Assembly (NCBI RefSeq): GCF_902493215.1
Contig: NZ_CABUOL010000007.1
Location: 110,928-174,927, forward strand
DNA: 64,000 nucleotides
Source of the DNA: an uncultured Mediterranea sp.
GTDB lineage: Bacteria; Bacteroidota; Bacteroidia; Bacteroidales; Bacteroidaceae
Direction of reading: 5' to 3'
Shown here: positions 42,732 to 51,281 of the stretch, piece after piece
Numbering within the stretch: the stretch's first letter is position 1
How the letters are laid out: each line of letters starts with the position of its first letter
The notes under the pieces: generated by a model
Seen by the model: the letters and a program-made list of their open reading frames with translations, nothing else
Told to the model about the DNA's origin: nothing
Database searches by the model: none
Position numbers and translations under genes: made by a program

Positions 42732-45700
42732 ATGAAAAAACGAAATTCCATGAACAGATTGAGACTTTTAGGACTGTGGATGCTTCTGATGCCTTTGTTG
42801 GCCGTAGCATCGGAACTGGATGCCGGAAAATGGGTGGCCGAAGACGCCTCCGGGAAATTCCGGATGACAGCCATAGACGGTGTGACGGAAATTGTCGCCC
42901 CCGACGGCCTGACGCTTTGGTATGACGAGCGTCTGACGGGCAACTATGAAATAAGCTACCGCATACAGGTGGTAATGGATGGCGGACGGTACGACCGCCT
43001 GAGTGACATGAACTGTTTCTGGGGAGCCGCAGATCCGGAGCATCCCGACGATATCTATGCGCGTGGAAAGTGGCGTGCGGGTGTCTTCAAGAATTACAAT
43101 ACGCTGAACCTTTTCTACGTCGGTTATGGCGGCAATCACAACAGCACGACCCGCTTCCGCGTATACCACGGTGAATACTACGGACAGGGAGACGACCGGG
43201 TGAAGCCTTTGCTCAAGGAGTATACGGACGAGCCGCATCTGCTCAGCCCCAACCGCTGGTACGAGGTGGTGATTACGGTAGCAGATGGGCGCACCACCTA
43301 TGCCGTTGACGGCGAAGTGCTTTTCAGCCATCCTCTGGAGAAAGGGCAGGCCGACGGCTATTTTGCCCTCCGTCTGCTGGAGAACCGTGTGCGTGTCAGT
43401 GACTTTACAGTCAGGAAAGCCGAGGCCCAGTTTGCCTTCACCAACTACCGCCGCTACTATCGGGAAGCCCGCGAGCGTGTGGCCGACGAGAAGACAGAAG
43501 CCGTAGGCAAGCTTCGCGACTACTTCTTCCGTCATCCCCATCGGGCCGTGAAGCCGGTGGATGAGGCCGAGGCAGCACGGATGTATGCTTTGCTGGGCGA
43601 GGACGGAGCCTTTTCCGACCTGAATCCGACGGAAGAGCAGTACAACCGTGAGAACGTCTGGAACCGCGGATATGCCAATACGCCCGACGACCGGGCAGGT
43701 ATCTTCATCGCCGATGCGCTGAACCGTGTGTACCGCCTGGCCGAAGCCGCGCGGAGAGGCAGTCTGAAGAAAGATACCGAGTTCCTGAACCGCCTTTCAC
43801 GGGCGGTGGTACATTACGGCAATCTGGAGATAGCCCGCTCCAACGACAAGCCCCGCTTCCACGCTTCCTGCTTTGCCATCCCTACGGCGGCGGTCAACAT
43901 CTATTTTGCCTGCATGGAGGAGATGGACCGGGCCGAGCGCGGAGAAGCCGGTGCCGAAGTGCGGGCGGCCTGCGACATGCTGAAGGTACTCGGCCTTCAG
44001 GCCTATACGCAACCCTTGCGTCGGGACGCTACGGACCGTAATGTAGTGTCGGTGGAACGCTTCCGCAACCACGTCTGGTGGGTAGGCGGAAATGCTTTGG
44101 CCTACCGTTCGCTGCTTCCGGTGGCCGCCATGTACAGTTCGGTGCCGATGCTCGATGTGCTGGCCGAGGTATGCCAGCGCGGCATCAGCGTAACGTCGCA
44201 GACTACCTACAGCGATGCCTTCTGGACCGAAGGCTTTACGGCCGACGGAGCCGGATGGGGACACGGCATGCAGTGCCTCATCTGGGGATATCCCATTCAC
44301 GGCACATCGGCGGCGCTGGATATGCTGAAGACTCTTCGCGGTACGCCCTGGGCCAAGAACCTGAGCCGCGAGAATGCCGAGGCCCTGATGACCTTCTTCC
44401 GCGGTGGCAGCTGGTATTACCGCGACGGTTACCGTCTGCCGTGCCTCGACCGCGGTTCGTATGTCTATTGCGACAAGGAGAGTGCCATACCCTACCGAAA
44501 CATGCTGCGCGACGTGGTGGATAACTGGAAGGAATCATTCACTCCCGCCGAGCAGGCCGAACTGGAACAGCTTCTGGCCGAAGTGGAAGCCAGACGTATC
44601 CGCATGGAGGGATACGCCGGCGGCGTCTATCAGGGTACGCGCTGGTTCTTCAACAACGACGACCTGATGAAGCATACGGCAGACTACCACCTGATGGTCA
44701 ACATGGCTTCCGTGCGCTGTGACGGCCTGGAGAGCGCTGACTTTGCCGACAACTACAACTTCTATCCCACCGACGGCATGACGCTCTTCCAGCGCCGTGG
44801 CGACGAATATTTCCGCATCATGGGCGGATGGGACGTGACGGCATCGCCGGGCGTGACGGCCCGTGAGGGCATGGACCGACTGGTACCCGTGACCAACTGG
44901 CGGGGCTATTGCAGCCGTCATAACTTTGCGGCTGGAGCGGCCGACGGCGGCGACTATGCGGCCGGCGGATATATCTTTGAGAAGATGTACGGGCCGGATA
45001 AGGAAAATCCTGACTATAAAGGTGGCCATCCGAAGAAAAACGCGCTGCTGTATGGCTTCAAGGCCTACAAGGGGTATTTTATTCTGGGCGACTACCTAGT
45101 GGCCCTTGGAGCCGGAGTCACCAACCTGGAACCGGAGCAGGAGGGAAACATCCGAACGACACTGGACCAGACGGCAAGAACGTCGTCCGTGTATCTGCTG
45201 GAGAAAGGCCGGAAGAAACCGCTGCCCATGGGCGTGACGACGCTCGACGCCCGCCAGCTGAAGAATGCCTGGATTGTTCAGGAAGGCCAGTTTGCCTACC
45301 GTGCCCTGCCGGATTACCAGTCGGACTTGCACGTAACCTGCGAGAACCGTCCTGCCGACTGGGCCAGGATGAACGAGCAGAACCGTCAGCGGAAAGACCT
45401 TCCCGCCGAAGTGGCCATCCTGCGTCTGTGGACCGACCACGGCCGTACGCCTGTGGCCGACACCTACGGCTATGCGGTCTATCTGGGTCAGGGCGAACCC
45501 GCCCGCAAGCTTCCCTTCGAAGTGCTGCGCAACGATACGCTGGTACAGGCAGTCCGTTCCGCCGACCGCAAAGTCATCGGTGCCGTGTTCTATCCCGAAG
45601 CGCCGGCTCTGGAGGCCAAGGGACTGAAGCTGGAAGTATCTGCCCCCTGTGCCCTTGTGCTCCGCGAGACGGAGGAGGGCTGTTTCGTCACCGTGGCCGA

Positions 45701-45821
45701 TGCCTGCATGGACGCCTCCCTGAAGGAGTTAGCTCTGAAGTGGAACGGCCGTGACATACGGATAGCCCTGCCACAAGGAATGTATAGCGGCAAGCCGGTG
45801 ACTGTGCGGATAGACAGATAA
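42732..45821 (+). CDS. PL8-superfamily polysaccharide lyase fused to DUF6250
   Basis: A 1029-residue secreted protein. Signal peptide; residues about 35-240 form a DUF6250-type jelly roll (DRLSDMNCFWGAADPEHPDD, GYGGNHNSTTRFR); about 260-640 form an alpha-helical toroid; then an anti-parallel beta super-sandwich and a C-terminal domain, the PL8 fold order. The PL8 pattern D-G-x4-H with Tyr nine residues later is kept: His511 in GWGHG and Tyr520 in WGYP, preceded by a candidate Asn454 in GGNALAY. These lyases cleave next to uronic acids in chondroitin, hyaluronan or related polymers and leave unsaturated ends for GH88. It ends the PUL. The exact PL family (PL8 or a relative) is uncertain. Confidence 0.72.
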   Translation: MKKRNSMNRLRLLGLWMLLMPLLAVASELDAGKWVAEDASGKFRMTAIDGVTEIVAPDGLTLWYDERLTGNYEISYRIQVVMDGGRYDRLSDMNCFWGAADPEHPDDIYARGKWRAGVFKNYNTLNLFYVGYGGNHNSTTRFRVYHGEYYGQGDDRVKPLLKEYTDEPHLLSPNRWYEVVITVADGRTTYAVDGEVLFSHPLEKGQADGYFALRLLENRVRVSDFTVRKAEAQFAFTNYRRYYREARERVADEKTEAVGKLRDYFFRHPHRAVKPVDEAEAARMYALLGEDGAFSDLNPTEEQYNRENVWNRGYANTPDDRAGIFIADALNRVYRLAEAARRGSLKKDTEFLNRLSRAVVHYGNLEIARSNDKPRFHASCFAIPTAAVNIYFACMEEMDRAERGEAGAEVRAACDMLKVLGLQAYTQPLRRDATDRNVVSVERFRNHVWWVGGNALAYRSLLPVAAMYSSVPMLDVLAEVCQRGISVTSQTTYSDAFWTEGFTADGAGWGHGMQCLIWGYPIHGTSAALDMLKTLRGTPWAKNLSRENAEALMTFFRGGSWYYRDGYRLPCLDRGSYVYCDKESAIPYRNMLRDVVDNWKESFTPAEQAELEQLLAEVEARRIRMEGYAGGVYQGTRWFFNNDDLMKHTADYHLMVNMASVRCDGLESADFADNYNFYPTDGMTLFQRRGDEYFRIMGGWDVTASPGVTAREGMDRLVPVTNWRGYCSRHNFAAGAADGGDYAAGGYIFEKMYGPDKENPDYKGGHPKKNALLYGFKAYKGYFILGDYLVALGAGVTNLEPEQEGNIRTTLDQTARTSSVYLLEKGRKKPLPMGVTTLDARQLKNAWIVQEGQFAYRALPDYQSDLHVTCENRPADWARMNEQNRQRKDLPAEVAILRLWTDHGRTPVADTYGYAVYLGQGEPARKLPFEVLRNDTLVQAVRSADRKVIGAVFYPEAPALEAKGLKLEVSAPCALVLRETEEGCFVTVADACMDASLKELALKWNGRDIRIALPQGMYSGKPVTVRIDR

Positions 45822-45867
45822 TCATCCAACATCTGCTGGGAAACTGGGAATGCAACAGCCTTTCCCC

Positions 45868-46000
45868 GTTTCCCCTACGAGGAAACGCCCGTTCCCTTTA
45901 AAGGAAACAGGCGTTCCCTTTCAATGGTAACGGTCGTTCCCTTCAATGGTAACGACCGTTTCCTTATAGGGGAAACGGAGTTCCCCCTGCGGAAACACGC
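45868..46000. repeat. tandem array, six 21-23 bp GTTYCC...GGAAAC units
   Basis: Units begin at 45868, 45891, 45913, 45936, 45958 and 45980; each starts GTTCCC or GTTTCC and most end in GGAAAC or GGTAAC, so each is a small dyad. Two bases of variation in length occur between units. A partial copy (GGAAACATGC) follows. It fills the space between the lyase stop and the convergent DUF6078 gene. Confidence 0.85.
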
Positions 46001-46034
46001 GGAAACATGCCGTGAGGGCAGGGAAGTCCGTCGT

Positions 46035-46466
46035 TTATTCCCAGACAAAGCAGTCGGTGTAGCCGTCGAAACAATTCTCGTCCGGCGCTCCCAGCGAGCG
46101 GAGTACGGAACGTACCTGCTTCTGTTCGGCGGGCGGGAGCAGCCGGTCTCCCTTGCGCGAGGCGTAATAGTTCTTTCTTCCCATCTTTCCTATCATCCGT
46201 TCTCGGAAAGCAGCCGCCTGCTTCACCGACAGCTCGTCGATGATTCGGGCAAATCCTTTGGCATAGCGCACCTTGGTGTTGGGACAATAGTATTTACATT
46301 TTCCCTGCGCCTGCCCGGCCATGTGCGGCACCAGCATCCAGACGAAAGCCTTGTCGGCAGGCATGTGTTCATAGGCGATGTGGCGCAGGCAGGTCGCAGC
46401 CTGCGGGCAGCTGGCCATACAATGGCCGAATCCGCGGGGTACTACAGAGTAATCGAAATTTTCCAT
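46035..46466 (-). CDS. Cys-rich protein, DUF6078-like
   Basis: A 143-residue cytoplasmic protein with eight Cys, several in pairs (GHCMASCPQAATC, GKCKYYCPN, CFDGYTDCF) and the stretch NTKVRYAKGFARIIDELS. It matches my memory of the Bacteroidales family DUF6078, whose function is unknown; the Cys arrangement suggests a metal or iron-sulfur site. It has its own promoter (TATCTTTG at 46495-46502) and converges with the PUL, from which the hairpin array separates it. Confidence 0.65.
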   Translation of the reverse strand: MENFDYSVVPRGFGHCMASCPQAATCLRHIAYEHMPADKAFVWMLVPHMAGQAQGKCKYYCPNTKVRYAKGFARIIDELSVKQAAAFRERMIGKMGRKNYYASRKGDRLLPPAEQKQVRSVLRSLGAPDENCFDGYTDCFVWE

Positions 46467-46494
46467 GGTTCGTACGATTGGTTTCTAACTGTTC

Positions 46495-46502
46495 CAAAGA
46501 TA
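46495..46502 (-). promoter_or_regulatory. -7 box of the DUF6078-like gene
   Basis: TATCTTTG on the minus strand, 28 bases before the start. Confidence 0.6.
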
Positions 46503-46594
46503 AGGAAAAGTGGGCAGAAATACAACTGGTAACCGAGAGAATGCAGGAGAATAAAATTGTGTTATGTATTCATTCTGTCCTACAATATATCAAT

Positions 46595-47182
46595 TTACAA
46601 AACAAATATCTTTGGTTTATATTTCAATCGATGGAAATTACCTTCCATTTGAAAAGATTCATAAAATAATGCGGCATTTGAGAAGACGATTCCATGGTGT
46701 TTTTCTGTACCGTAAGCTCCATGAATATGGCCAAAAAAGTGATAGCGAGGTTTGACCTCCAATATCTTTTTTTTCAAATCGGCATTTCCCCAATGGATAT
46801 TATTATCCTTATCTAGAATCATAAATGGCGGTTCGTGACTGACCAATACATCTGCATCAGGAGGAATGACTTGTTCGGAATGATTGTATGCCAGTCCAAA
46901 GAATGTTATGCCTTCTATTTTACATTCACTATCCTGAAGGAAGTGAACGTTTTTCGGTAAGTCTTCAATGGCTTCTGCATCCCAAAGGCATGTATCATGA
47001 TTCCCTGTAACGAATATCTTGTGTTTATAAGGAAGCATAATGAACCAATTAAGGAAATCAAGAACTTCCTTTTCTGTGCCATTATCGGTAAAATCGCCAC
47101 AATGAACAATAACATCAGCTTCCGGAAGATTAACCAGTAAATGATGTTTATTGTGGGTATCTGATATTTGTAATATTTTCAT
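46595..47182 (-). CDS. calcineurin-like metallophosphoesterase of the WYL cluster
   Basis: A 195-residue single-domain phosphoesterase with all metal-binding motifs: SDTHNKH (D-x-H), VHCGDFTD (GD), VTGNHD (GNHD), LVSHEPPF (H) and FFGHIHG (GHxH). It has no signal peptide, so it acts in the cytoplasm, probably on a nucleotide, RNA or phosphoprotein. It is the last gene of an AT-rich five-gene minus-strand operon, 30 bases after the RNase J-like gene. Small phosphoesterases of this kind also occur as housekeeping enzymes; only the context suggests a defence role. Confidence 0.85.
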   Translation of the reverse strand: MKILQISDTHNKHHLLVNLPEADVIVHCGDFTDNGTEKEVLDFLNWFIMLPYKHKIFVTGNHDTCLWDAEAIEDLPKNVHFLQDSECKIEGITFFGLAYNHSEQVIPPDADVLVSHEPPFMILDKDNNIHWGNADLKKKILEVKPRYHFFGHIHGAYGTEKHHGIVFSNAALFYESFQMEGNFHRLKYKPKIFVL

Positions 47183-47212
47183 TGACTGATTGTAAAATAA
47201 ATTATTTGGAAT

Positions 47213-48472
47213 TTATAATTCGGCATCGGCTTCCTTATGAATGCAGATAATCTTTTTGGGGTTAATTGTTCTGATAACTTTTTCTATTGTTTTACGGTCC
47301 GCATGCCCTGATGTGTGTATATCAACTACATTATAAAACATTTCACGAAACTCCTTATATACAGGGTTTTCCTTAATCTGTTCTAAGTTTTTGTAGTAAC
47401 CGTCCCATAATGAGTAAATAAGCAGTGTTTCTTCTTGAGGTAATTCTTTGATAATTTCCTTGATATGGTTCTTTTGTGATGAACCTGTAATCATGACCAT
47501 GCCATTTCGTTTTATACTTCTCAATAGACGTTGGCTGTAGAATTTAGGATGGAATGAAAACAGTCCACGGGAGAGTTCCTTTTCTTGTTCGGTAAAGAAA
47601 GCCATTGTTTGTTTCATAAACTTTGAACATACGTATATGGCTTTGTCTGACTTGTTTGCAGCTTCCTTAATAGCCGCAAGTCGCTCTATATCTGTTGCAG
47701 AAGCAAGTACAAATACATATTTGAAAGTACACATCATGTTCGTCATCTTCGCAGATACTTCACGCTCATGAATGCATTTGTCATCCCGGTTCAACATGGT
47801 TCCTTCTGTAATAAGAGTATCAATGTTTGTTGCATACTTCTTCAAAGTAGGAATAAGCCCTTTGCCCATATATCCATGCTCACGATAGTCACCGGTATGC
47901 CAAATCCGTTTGTCGTCAGCCTCAATGAGGAACATGTGTGAGTCATAAATGGAATGACAGTTAAAAAATGGTGTTACTTTTATGTCACCAATCATAATGC
48001 TTTCAGGCTTTTTTTGTGGAGCAGTCCTGTGCCAGGTTCTCATCTGTTTAATAAGTTTACATTTGTTTTCTGCTTGTGTGTAAAGATTGACAGCGGTACT
48101 ATATTCCTCCGAAGAACAATTATTCTTCTGTAGTTCGTCCACGTTAAGTGATGCTCCTTCTGATAATAGACCATATTTAATGGAAAGAAGTTCTTTGGTT
48201 CCTGCGCTCATATATTGAGGAATTGTATTAGGAATATATTCAAATAGGCCCACATGGTCTTCATGACCGTGTGAATAGAATATAGCTTCGTGTTTTTTAT
48301 TGTTATAAGATAATATGGTCTTAACCAAATTCTCGTCTTCTTCCGGTGTAGAAGGCTTCCCACATCCAGGAAGATTCTGTCCAAAGTCTATGAAAATTCT
48401 GGATGTATCAGTAAAAATCTCTGTGATACATCCACCAATCTGCTCAAGGCCTCTATGTATTTTAATGTTCAT
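47213..48472 (-). CDS. RNase J-like beta-CASP metallo-hydrolase
   Basis: A 419-residue metallo-beta-lactamase fold protein. Metal motif 2 is intact (YSHGHEDHVG, His68, His70, Asp72, His73), motif 3 His in FFNCHSIYDSH, motif 4 Asp in WHTGDYREH, and a beta-CASP region with VFVLASATDIERL, MVMITGSSQ and the final TSGHADRKTIEKVIRTINPKKIICIH that in RNase J holds the C-terminal His motif. Such proteins degrade or process RNA. It is shorter than RNase J (about 555) and lacks that protein's C-terminal domain. It starts two bases after the preceding nuclease-like gene. Confidence 0.85.
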   Translation of the reverse strand: MNIKIHRGLEQIGGCITEIFTDTSRIFIDFGQNLPGCGKPSTPEEDENLVKTILSYNNKKHEAIFYSHGHEDHVGLFEYIPNTIPQYMSAGTKELLSIKYGLLSEGASLNVDELQKNNCSSEEYSTAVNLYTQAENKCKLIKQMRTWHRTAPQKKPESIMIGDIKVTPFFNCHSIYDSHMFLIEADDKRIWHTGDYREHGYMGKGLIPTLKKYATNIDTLITEGTMLNRDDKCIHEREVSAKMTNMMCTFKYVFVLASATDIERLAAIKEAANKSDKAIYVCSKFMKQTMAFFTEQEKELSRGLFSFHPKFYSQRLLRSIKRNGMVMITGSSQKNHIKEIIKELPQEETLLIYSLWDGYYKNLEQIKENPVYKEFREMFYNVVDIHTSGHADRKTIEKVIRTINPKKIICIHKEADAEL

Positions 48473-48474
48473 CT

Positions 48475-49422
48475 TTAATATTTGAAATCTGGGTTCAAAT
48501 CTTTGTTTGTCTTTATCATATCCTTATATAATCCATATCCACAGTACGATGCATTGATAAATTTACATTCATCCGGCAGAGTTTTGCATTCAACTTCAAG
48601 ATTTGTACTATAGTGATGATAGTTACAAAGCAAGAACAGAAAATCCGGTTCGGCTTCTATTTCCGGATCTATTTCTATATATTGTTTCACTTCATTGCCT
48701 AAGGCATCTTTTTTAATAATACCTTTCTCAAATAGCTTATCCAAACCTTCAATAAGACCTAACTCTTTCTTCTGCTTTAGAACAAGAAGCATATCCTTAG
48801 CTACACTGTTGACATGTACCTGATTTGATTTAAACGCGAGAAAGTCCTCGTAATGTTTCTTTAATCCTGGTGAGTTGTTTTTATCTGTTTTTATAGCCGT
48901 TGCGCCTTGTTTTACTTCTATCAAAGTTAGTTGTACGATATGGTTACGGTGCTCCATATGATTCCAACGGAAGGCAATGATGTCTGCACGACCATCCAAA
49001 ACTTTGTTGTCTTCCCATTCTATATCAGCAATGAAATAGTCGGTATTACAGGCATTGACAGACAAATTATTTTCATATACAACCCTTTGTTGCATTTCTT
49101 TTTCACCAGAATTTCTGTGTCTTTTGGAGGCTTCATGAATATCCACTATATGTTTTGCATGAGCAAAATAGTCGTGAATATGCTCAACAGTAGGTAAAAT
49201 TCTGTTTGTATGAGTTGGTAGATAGTATTGATCTGCCAGTCCTGTAAAAATTCCGTTTTGGTCTACTGTAAGAATCTTTCCACCTCTATAATAAACCATG
49301 ATACAATTTCCTCTCAGTTCCAAATCAAGATAAGGGTCAATTCTTACATACTCTGTAACTGCTTTTAAATCACCGCTCTTTAATCGCTCAAGAAAACTAT
49401 CAGAAATACTTCTTTTGTTCAT
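48475..49422 (-). CDS. PD-(D/E)XK nuclease-like protein of the WYL cluster (315 aa)
   Basis: A 315-residue protein with no close family that I know. Residues about 135-175 show a PD-(D/E)XK pattern: Asp in VLDGRADIIAF, then LTLIEVKQGA with E-x-K, the spacing of restriction-type nucleases. The C-terminal half has a second Cys-rich stretch (VECKTLPDECKFINASYCGYG). It is preceded by the second nuclease-like gene (59-base gap) and ends two bases before the RNase J-like gene. It may be a DNA or RNA nuclease or a specificity partner; a structure prediction is needed to decide. Confidence 0.6.
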   Translation of the reverse strand: MNKRSISDSFLERLKSGDLKAVTEYVRIDPYLDLELRGNCIMVYYRGGKILTVDQNGIFTGLADQYYLPTHTNRILPTVEHIHDYFAHAKHIVDIHEASKRHRNSGEKEMQQRVVYENNLSVNACNTDYFIADIEWEDNKVLDGRADIIAFRWNHMEHRNHIVQLTLIEVKQGATAIKTDKNNSPGLKKHYEDFLAFKSNQVHVNSVAKDMLLVLKQKKELGLIEGLDKLFEKGIIKKDALGNEVKQYIEIDPEIEAEPDFLFLLCNYHHYSTNLEVECKTLPDECKFINASYCGYGLYKDMIKTNKDLNPDFKY

Positions 49423-49481
49423 ATGCGTTACATCTAATATTTATTGGTTCTAATAGCTGATACTGTATGACATGATTCTTA

Positions 49482-50165
49482 TTAGAAATTCGAGCCGTCA
49501 ATATCAATAATCAGTACTCCTTCATTTTGCAATTGTCCCTTGGATATGCGTAATTCCTGTAAGATTTTTTTATATTTATTCTTCCATCCATCCTTGGGAA
49601 CAGATTTGTTTTCTGTTTCCCAAGAACTATCATTCTCAAAATTCAGAAAGATTAATTTGGCATCTTTATATTTGGCAACAGAACTTAATTCTTTCATCTT
49701 TCGCAGGAAAGCCAAACGATTTGTAATCTGATAGTAGTGATGTAGCCATAGCTTATCGTCAGCATCAGGGGCGTAATATCTTTTAATATTTATAAGGGCA
49801 TTCTTTTTAAGGTTGTAATTGGCATCCTTTTTTTCATTGGTGTTATTAGGCTTATAATTGCCTGATTTAATTTCTGAAAGATGAGATTTTGCTTCTATTA
49901 GATATAGCGTATGCTCATCATCCATTGCCAGTCCGTCCCATTGAGGCTGCCTTGAAGGCCAAAAATTGTCGAATGCATTTGAGGGGAGTCCTATTTTAGT
50001 AGATATAAAGTCTCCATTTAATTGATATTCTTTGAATTGATTTTCTTCAATAGGGGAAATCCAACTAAGATTCACACCAAGTTTTTCGTCCAATAGAGAT
50101 TTGTGCTCTTTTACAAGGCACTGAATCATACCTTTGCTTCCTTTAGGATATTTATTTCTATTCAT
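49482..50165 (-). CDS. PD-(D/E)XK nuclease-like protein of the WYL cluster (227 aa)
   Basis: A 227-residue cytoplasmic protein. The block FWPSRQPQWDGLAMDDEHTLYLIEAKSH (about residues 68-95) has Asp in WDGLA followed about 13 residues later by E-A-K, the PD-(D/E)XK catalytic pattern. The C-terminal part is Lys- and Asn-rich. Its start overlaps the stop of the WYL gene by eight bases, so both are translationally coupled. A second nuclease-like gene follows. I do not recognise the family name. Confidence 0.65.
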   Translation of the reverse strand: MNRNKYPKGSKGMIQCLVKEHKSLLDEKLGVNLSWISPIEENQFKEYQLNGDFISTKIGLPSNAFDNFWPSRQPQWDGLAMDDEHTLYLIEAKSHLSEIKSGNYKPNNTNEKKDANYNLKKNALINIKRYYAPDADDKLWLHHYYQITNRLAFLRKMKELSSVAKYKDAKLIFLNFENDSSWETENKSVPKDGWKNKYKKILQELRISKGQLQNEGVLIIDIDGSNF

Positions 50166-51063
50166 AATTATAATGGCTTAATGAGTTTAATAATCTGTTC
50201 TTGATTTCTTCTCTTAGTTCTACAGGCTCTAGAACCTCTATTTTTTCACCCATTGCAAGCAGTTGACTTGTAAGTTCTGGTGTAAGACATAAGTAGTATT
50301 GAAAGTCGCTGTATTTTTGATGTTTACAGCCTATTTCCTCTTGGGTATGGTGAAGAGGAAGGGAACGCATGTATTCCACGTGGATACCATATGCTCTGAC
50401 TACAACTTTTTGAGGTTTTAGTTTGTCATTTACAAAGATTCCGATAGTATTGGAATAATATTCTTCTGCATTAAAATCATTAGGACATCGGAATGTTTCT
50501 GTAGTAAATTCCATATTCAATGTCCTATCCAAAGCTATGTTGCGAATTCCTTCCTGTTCCTTAAGATATCCAACAATATACCAACGTTGATGATAAACTT
50601 TCATTGCATAAGGTTGGATGTGTAACGTAGTTCTGTGCCCATAGAAGGGCTGGTATTCTATTTCGAGTTCCTTACTCTGCTGCATGGCTTCAATTACTGT
50701 TTGTATATATTCAGTTCCCTTGGGAATGTCTTCGAAAAGAATTCTGTCTTTCATATTATGCCCGGCCTCAATCATGTTTGAGAGTGTGAATGAGTTGAGT
50801 AACCACTGGCGAGTCCTGTCATTTTGCAAAATTTCAGGTGATGATACATAATATTCATAGGTAGAAGTATTACATGCCACTTCAACTCCGAATAATTCGG
50901 CTATAGCATCTCTATGAACATGAAAAGTTCTTAGAGCAAGTGGCTTGCCATCACTCAGGCAACTGTTTTGCCATCGTTCGCTAATTTCTTCAAAGGTTAG
51001 TCGTTTATGCTGGAGTAAAGTATTCAGCAACCAGATATATCGATTAAAAGTTTTACTGATCAT
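50158..51063 (-). CDS. WYL-domain transcription regulator (BrxR/CapW-like)
   Basis: A 301-residue regulator. The N-terminal part (about 1-75) is a winged helix (RYIWLLNTLLQHKRLTFEEISERW); residues about 115-200 form a WYL domain (TTLHIQPYAMKVYHQRWYIVGYL, IALDRTLNME) followed by a WCX-like C-terminal domain. Such proteins, for example BrxR and CapW, control phage defence operons and are thought to sense infection through the WYL domain, by binding a nucleotide or single-stranded DNA. It is the first gene of the five-gene operon; its promoter overlaps one of two 19-base operators. Confidence 0.88.
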   Translation of the reverse strand: MISKTFNRYIWLLNTLLQHKRLTFEEISERWQNSCLSDGKPLALRTFHVHRDAIAELFGVEVACNTSTYEYYVSSPEILQNDRTRQWLLNSFTLSNMIEAGHNMKDRILFEDIPKGTEYIQTVIEAMQQSKELEIEYQPFYGHRTTLHIQPYAMKVYHQRWYIVGYLKEQEGIRNIALDRTLNMEFTTETFRCPNDFNAEEYYSNTIGIFVNDKLKPQKVVVRAYGIHVEYMRSLPLHHTQEEIGCKHQKYSDFQYYLCLTPELTSQLLAMGEKIEVLEPVELREEIKNRLLNSLSHYNYE

Positions 51064-51140
51064 GCTAATTATGTTACTATTTATTCTTCAGGTATTGTCT
51101 TCAACATCTGTAATTCGTACAATACTTTTTATTTATGATA

Positions 51141-51148
51141 CAAAAGTA
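51141..51148 (-). promoter_or_regulatory. -7 box of the WYL operon
   Basis: TACTTTTG on the minus strand. The -33 distance (about 51167-51170) falls within the left 19-base operator. Confidence 0.6.
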
Positions 51149-51157
51149 CATATAATT

Positions 51158-51235
51158 TATGCAATAACGCTGCATACATGGTTGTAGTATAAAATTAATC
51201 GTACTTCTTTATCAGATATGCAGCGTTATTGCATA
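51158..51235. promoter_or_regulatory. paired 19-bp operators of the WYL regulator
   Basis: TATGCAATAACGCTGCATA (51158-51176) and its exact reverse complement (51217-51235) are 59 bases apart. Each copy is itself a dyad (TATGCA, 7 bases, TGCATA). One overlaps the WYL promoter, the other lies 47 bases before the divergent 171-residue gene. The exact repetition and position identify them as operators for one dimeric regulator. Confidence 0.75.
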
Positions 51236-51281
51236 TAAAGACTATTATTTTGCATTCGGAAACAAATAATTGTTGGATATT

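Noticed and set aside
45890..46532. 202-residue open frame over the hairpin array and the DUF6078-like gene
   Set aside because: It runs through the array and antisense to the Cys-rich gene; its translation has no recognisable pattern.
46595..47182. Metallophosphoesterase as a plain housekeeping gene unrelated to the cluster
   Set aside because: Not excluded by its motifs, but it shares strand, 30-base spacing and AT-richness with the other cluster genes, so I kept it in the operon.
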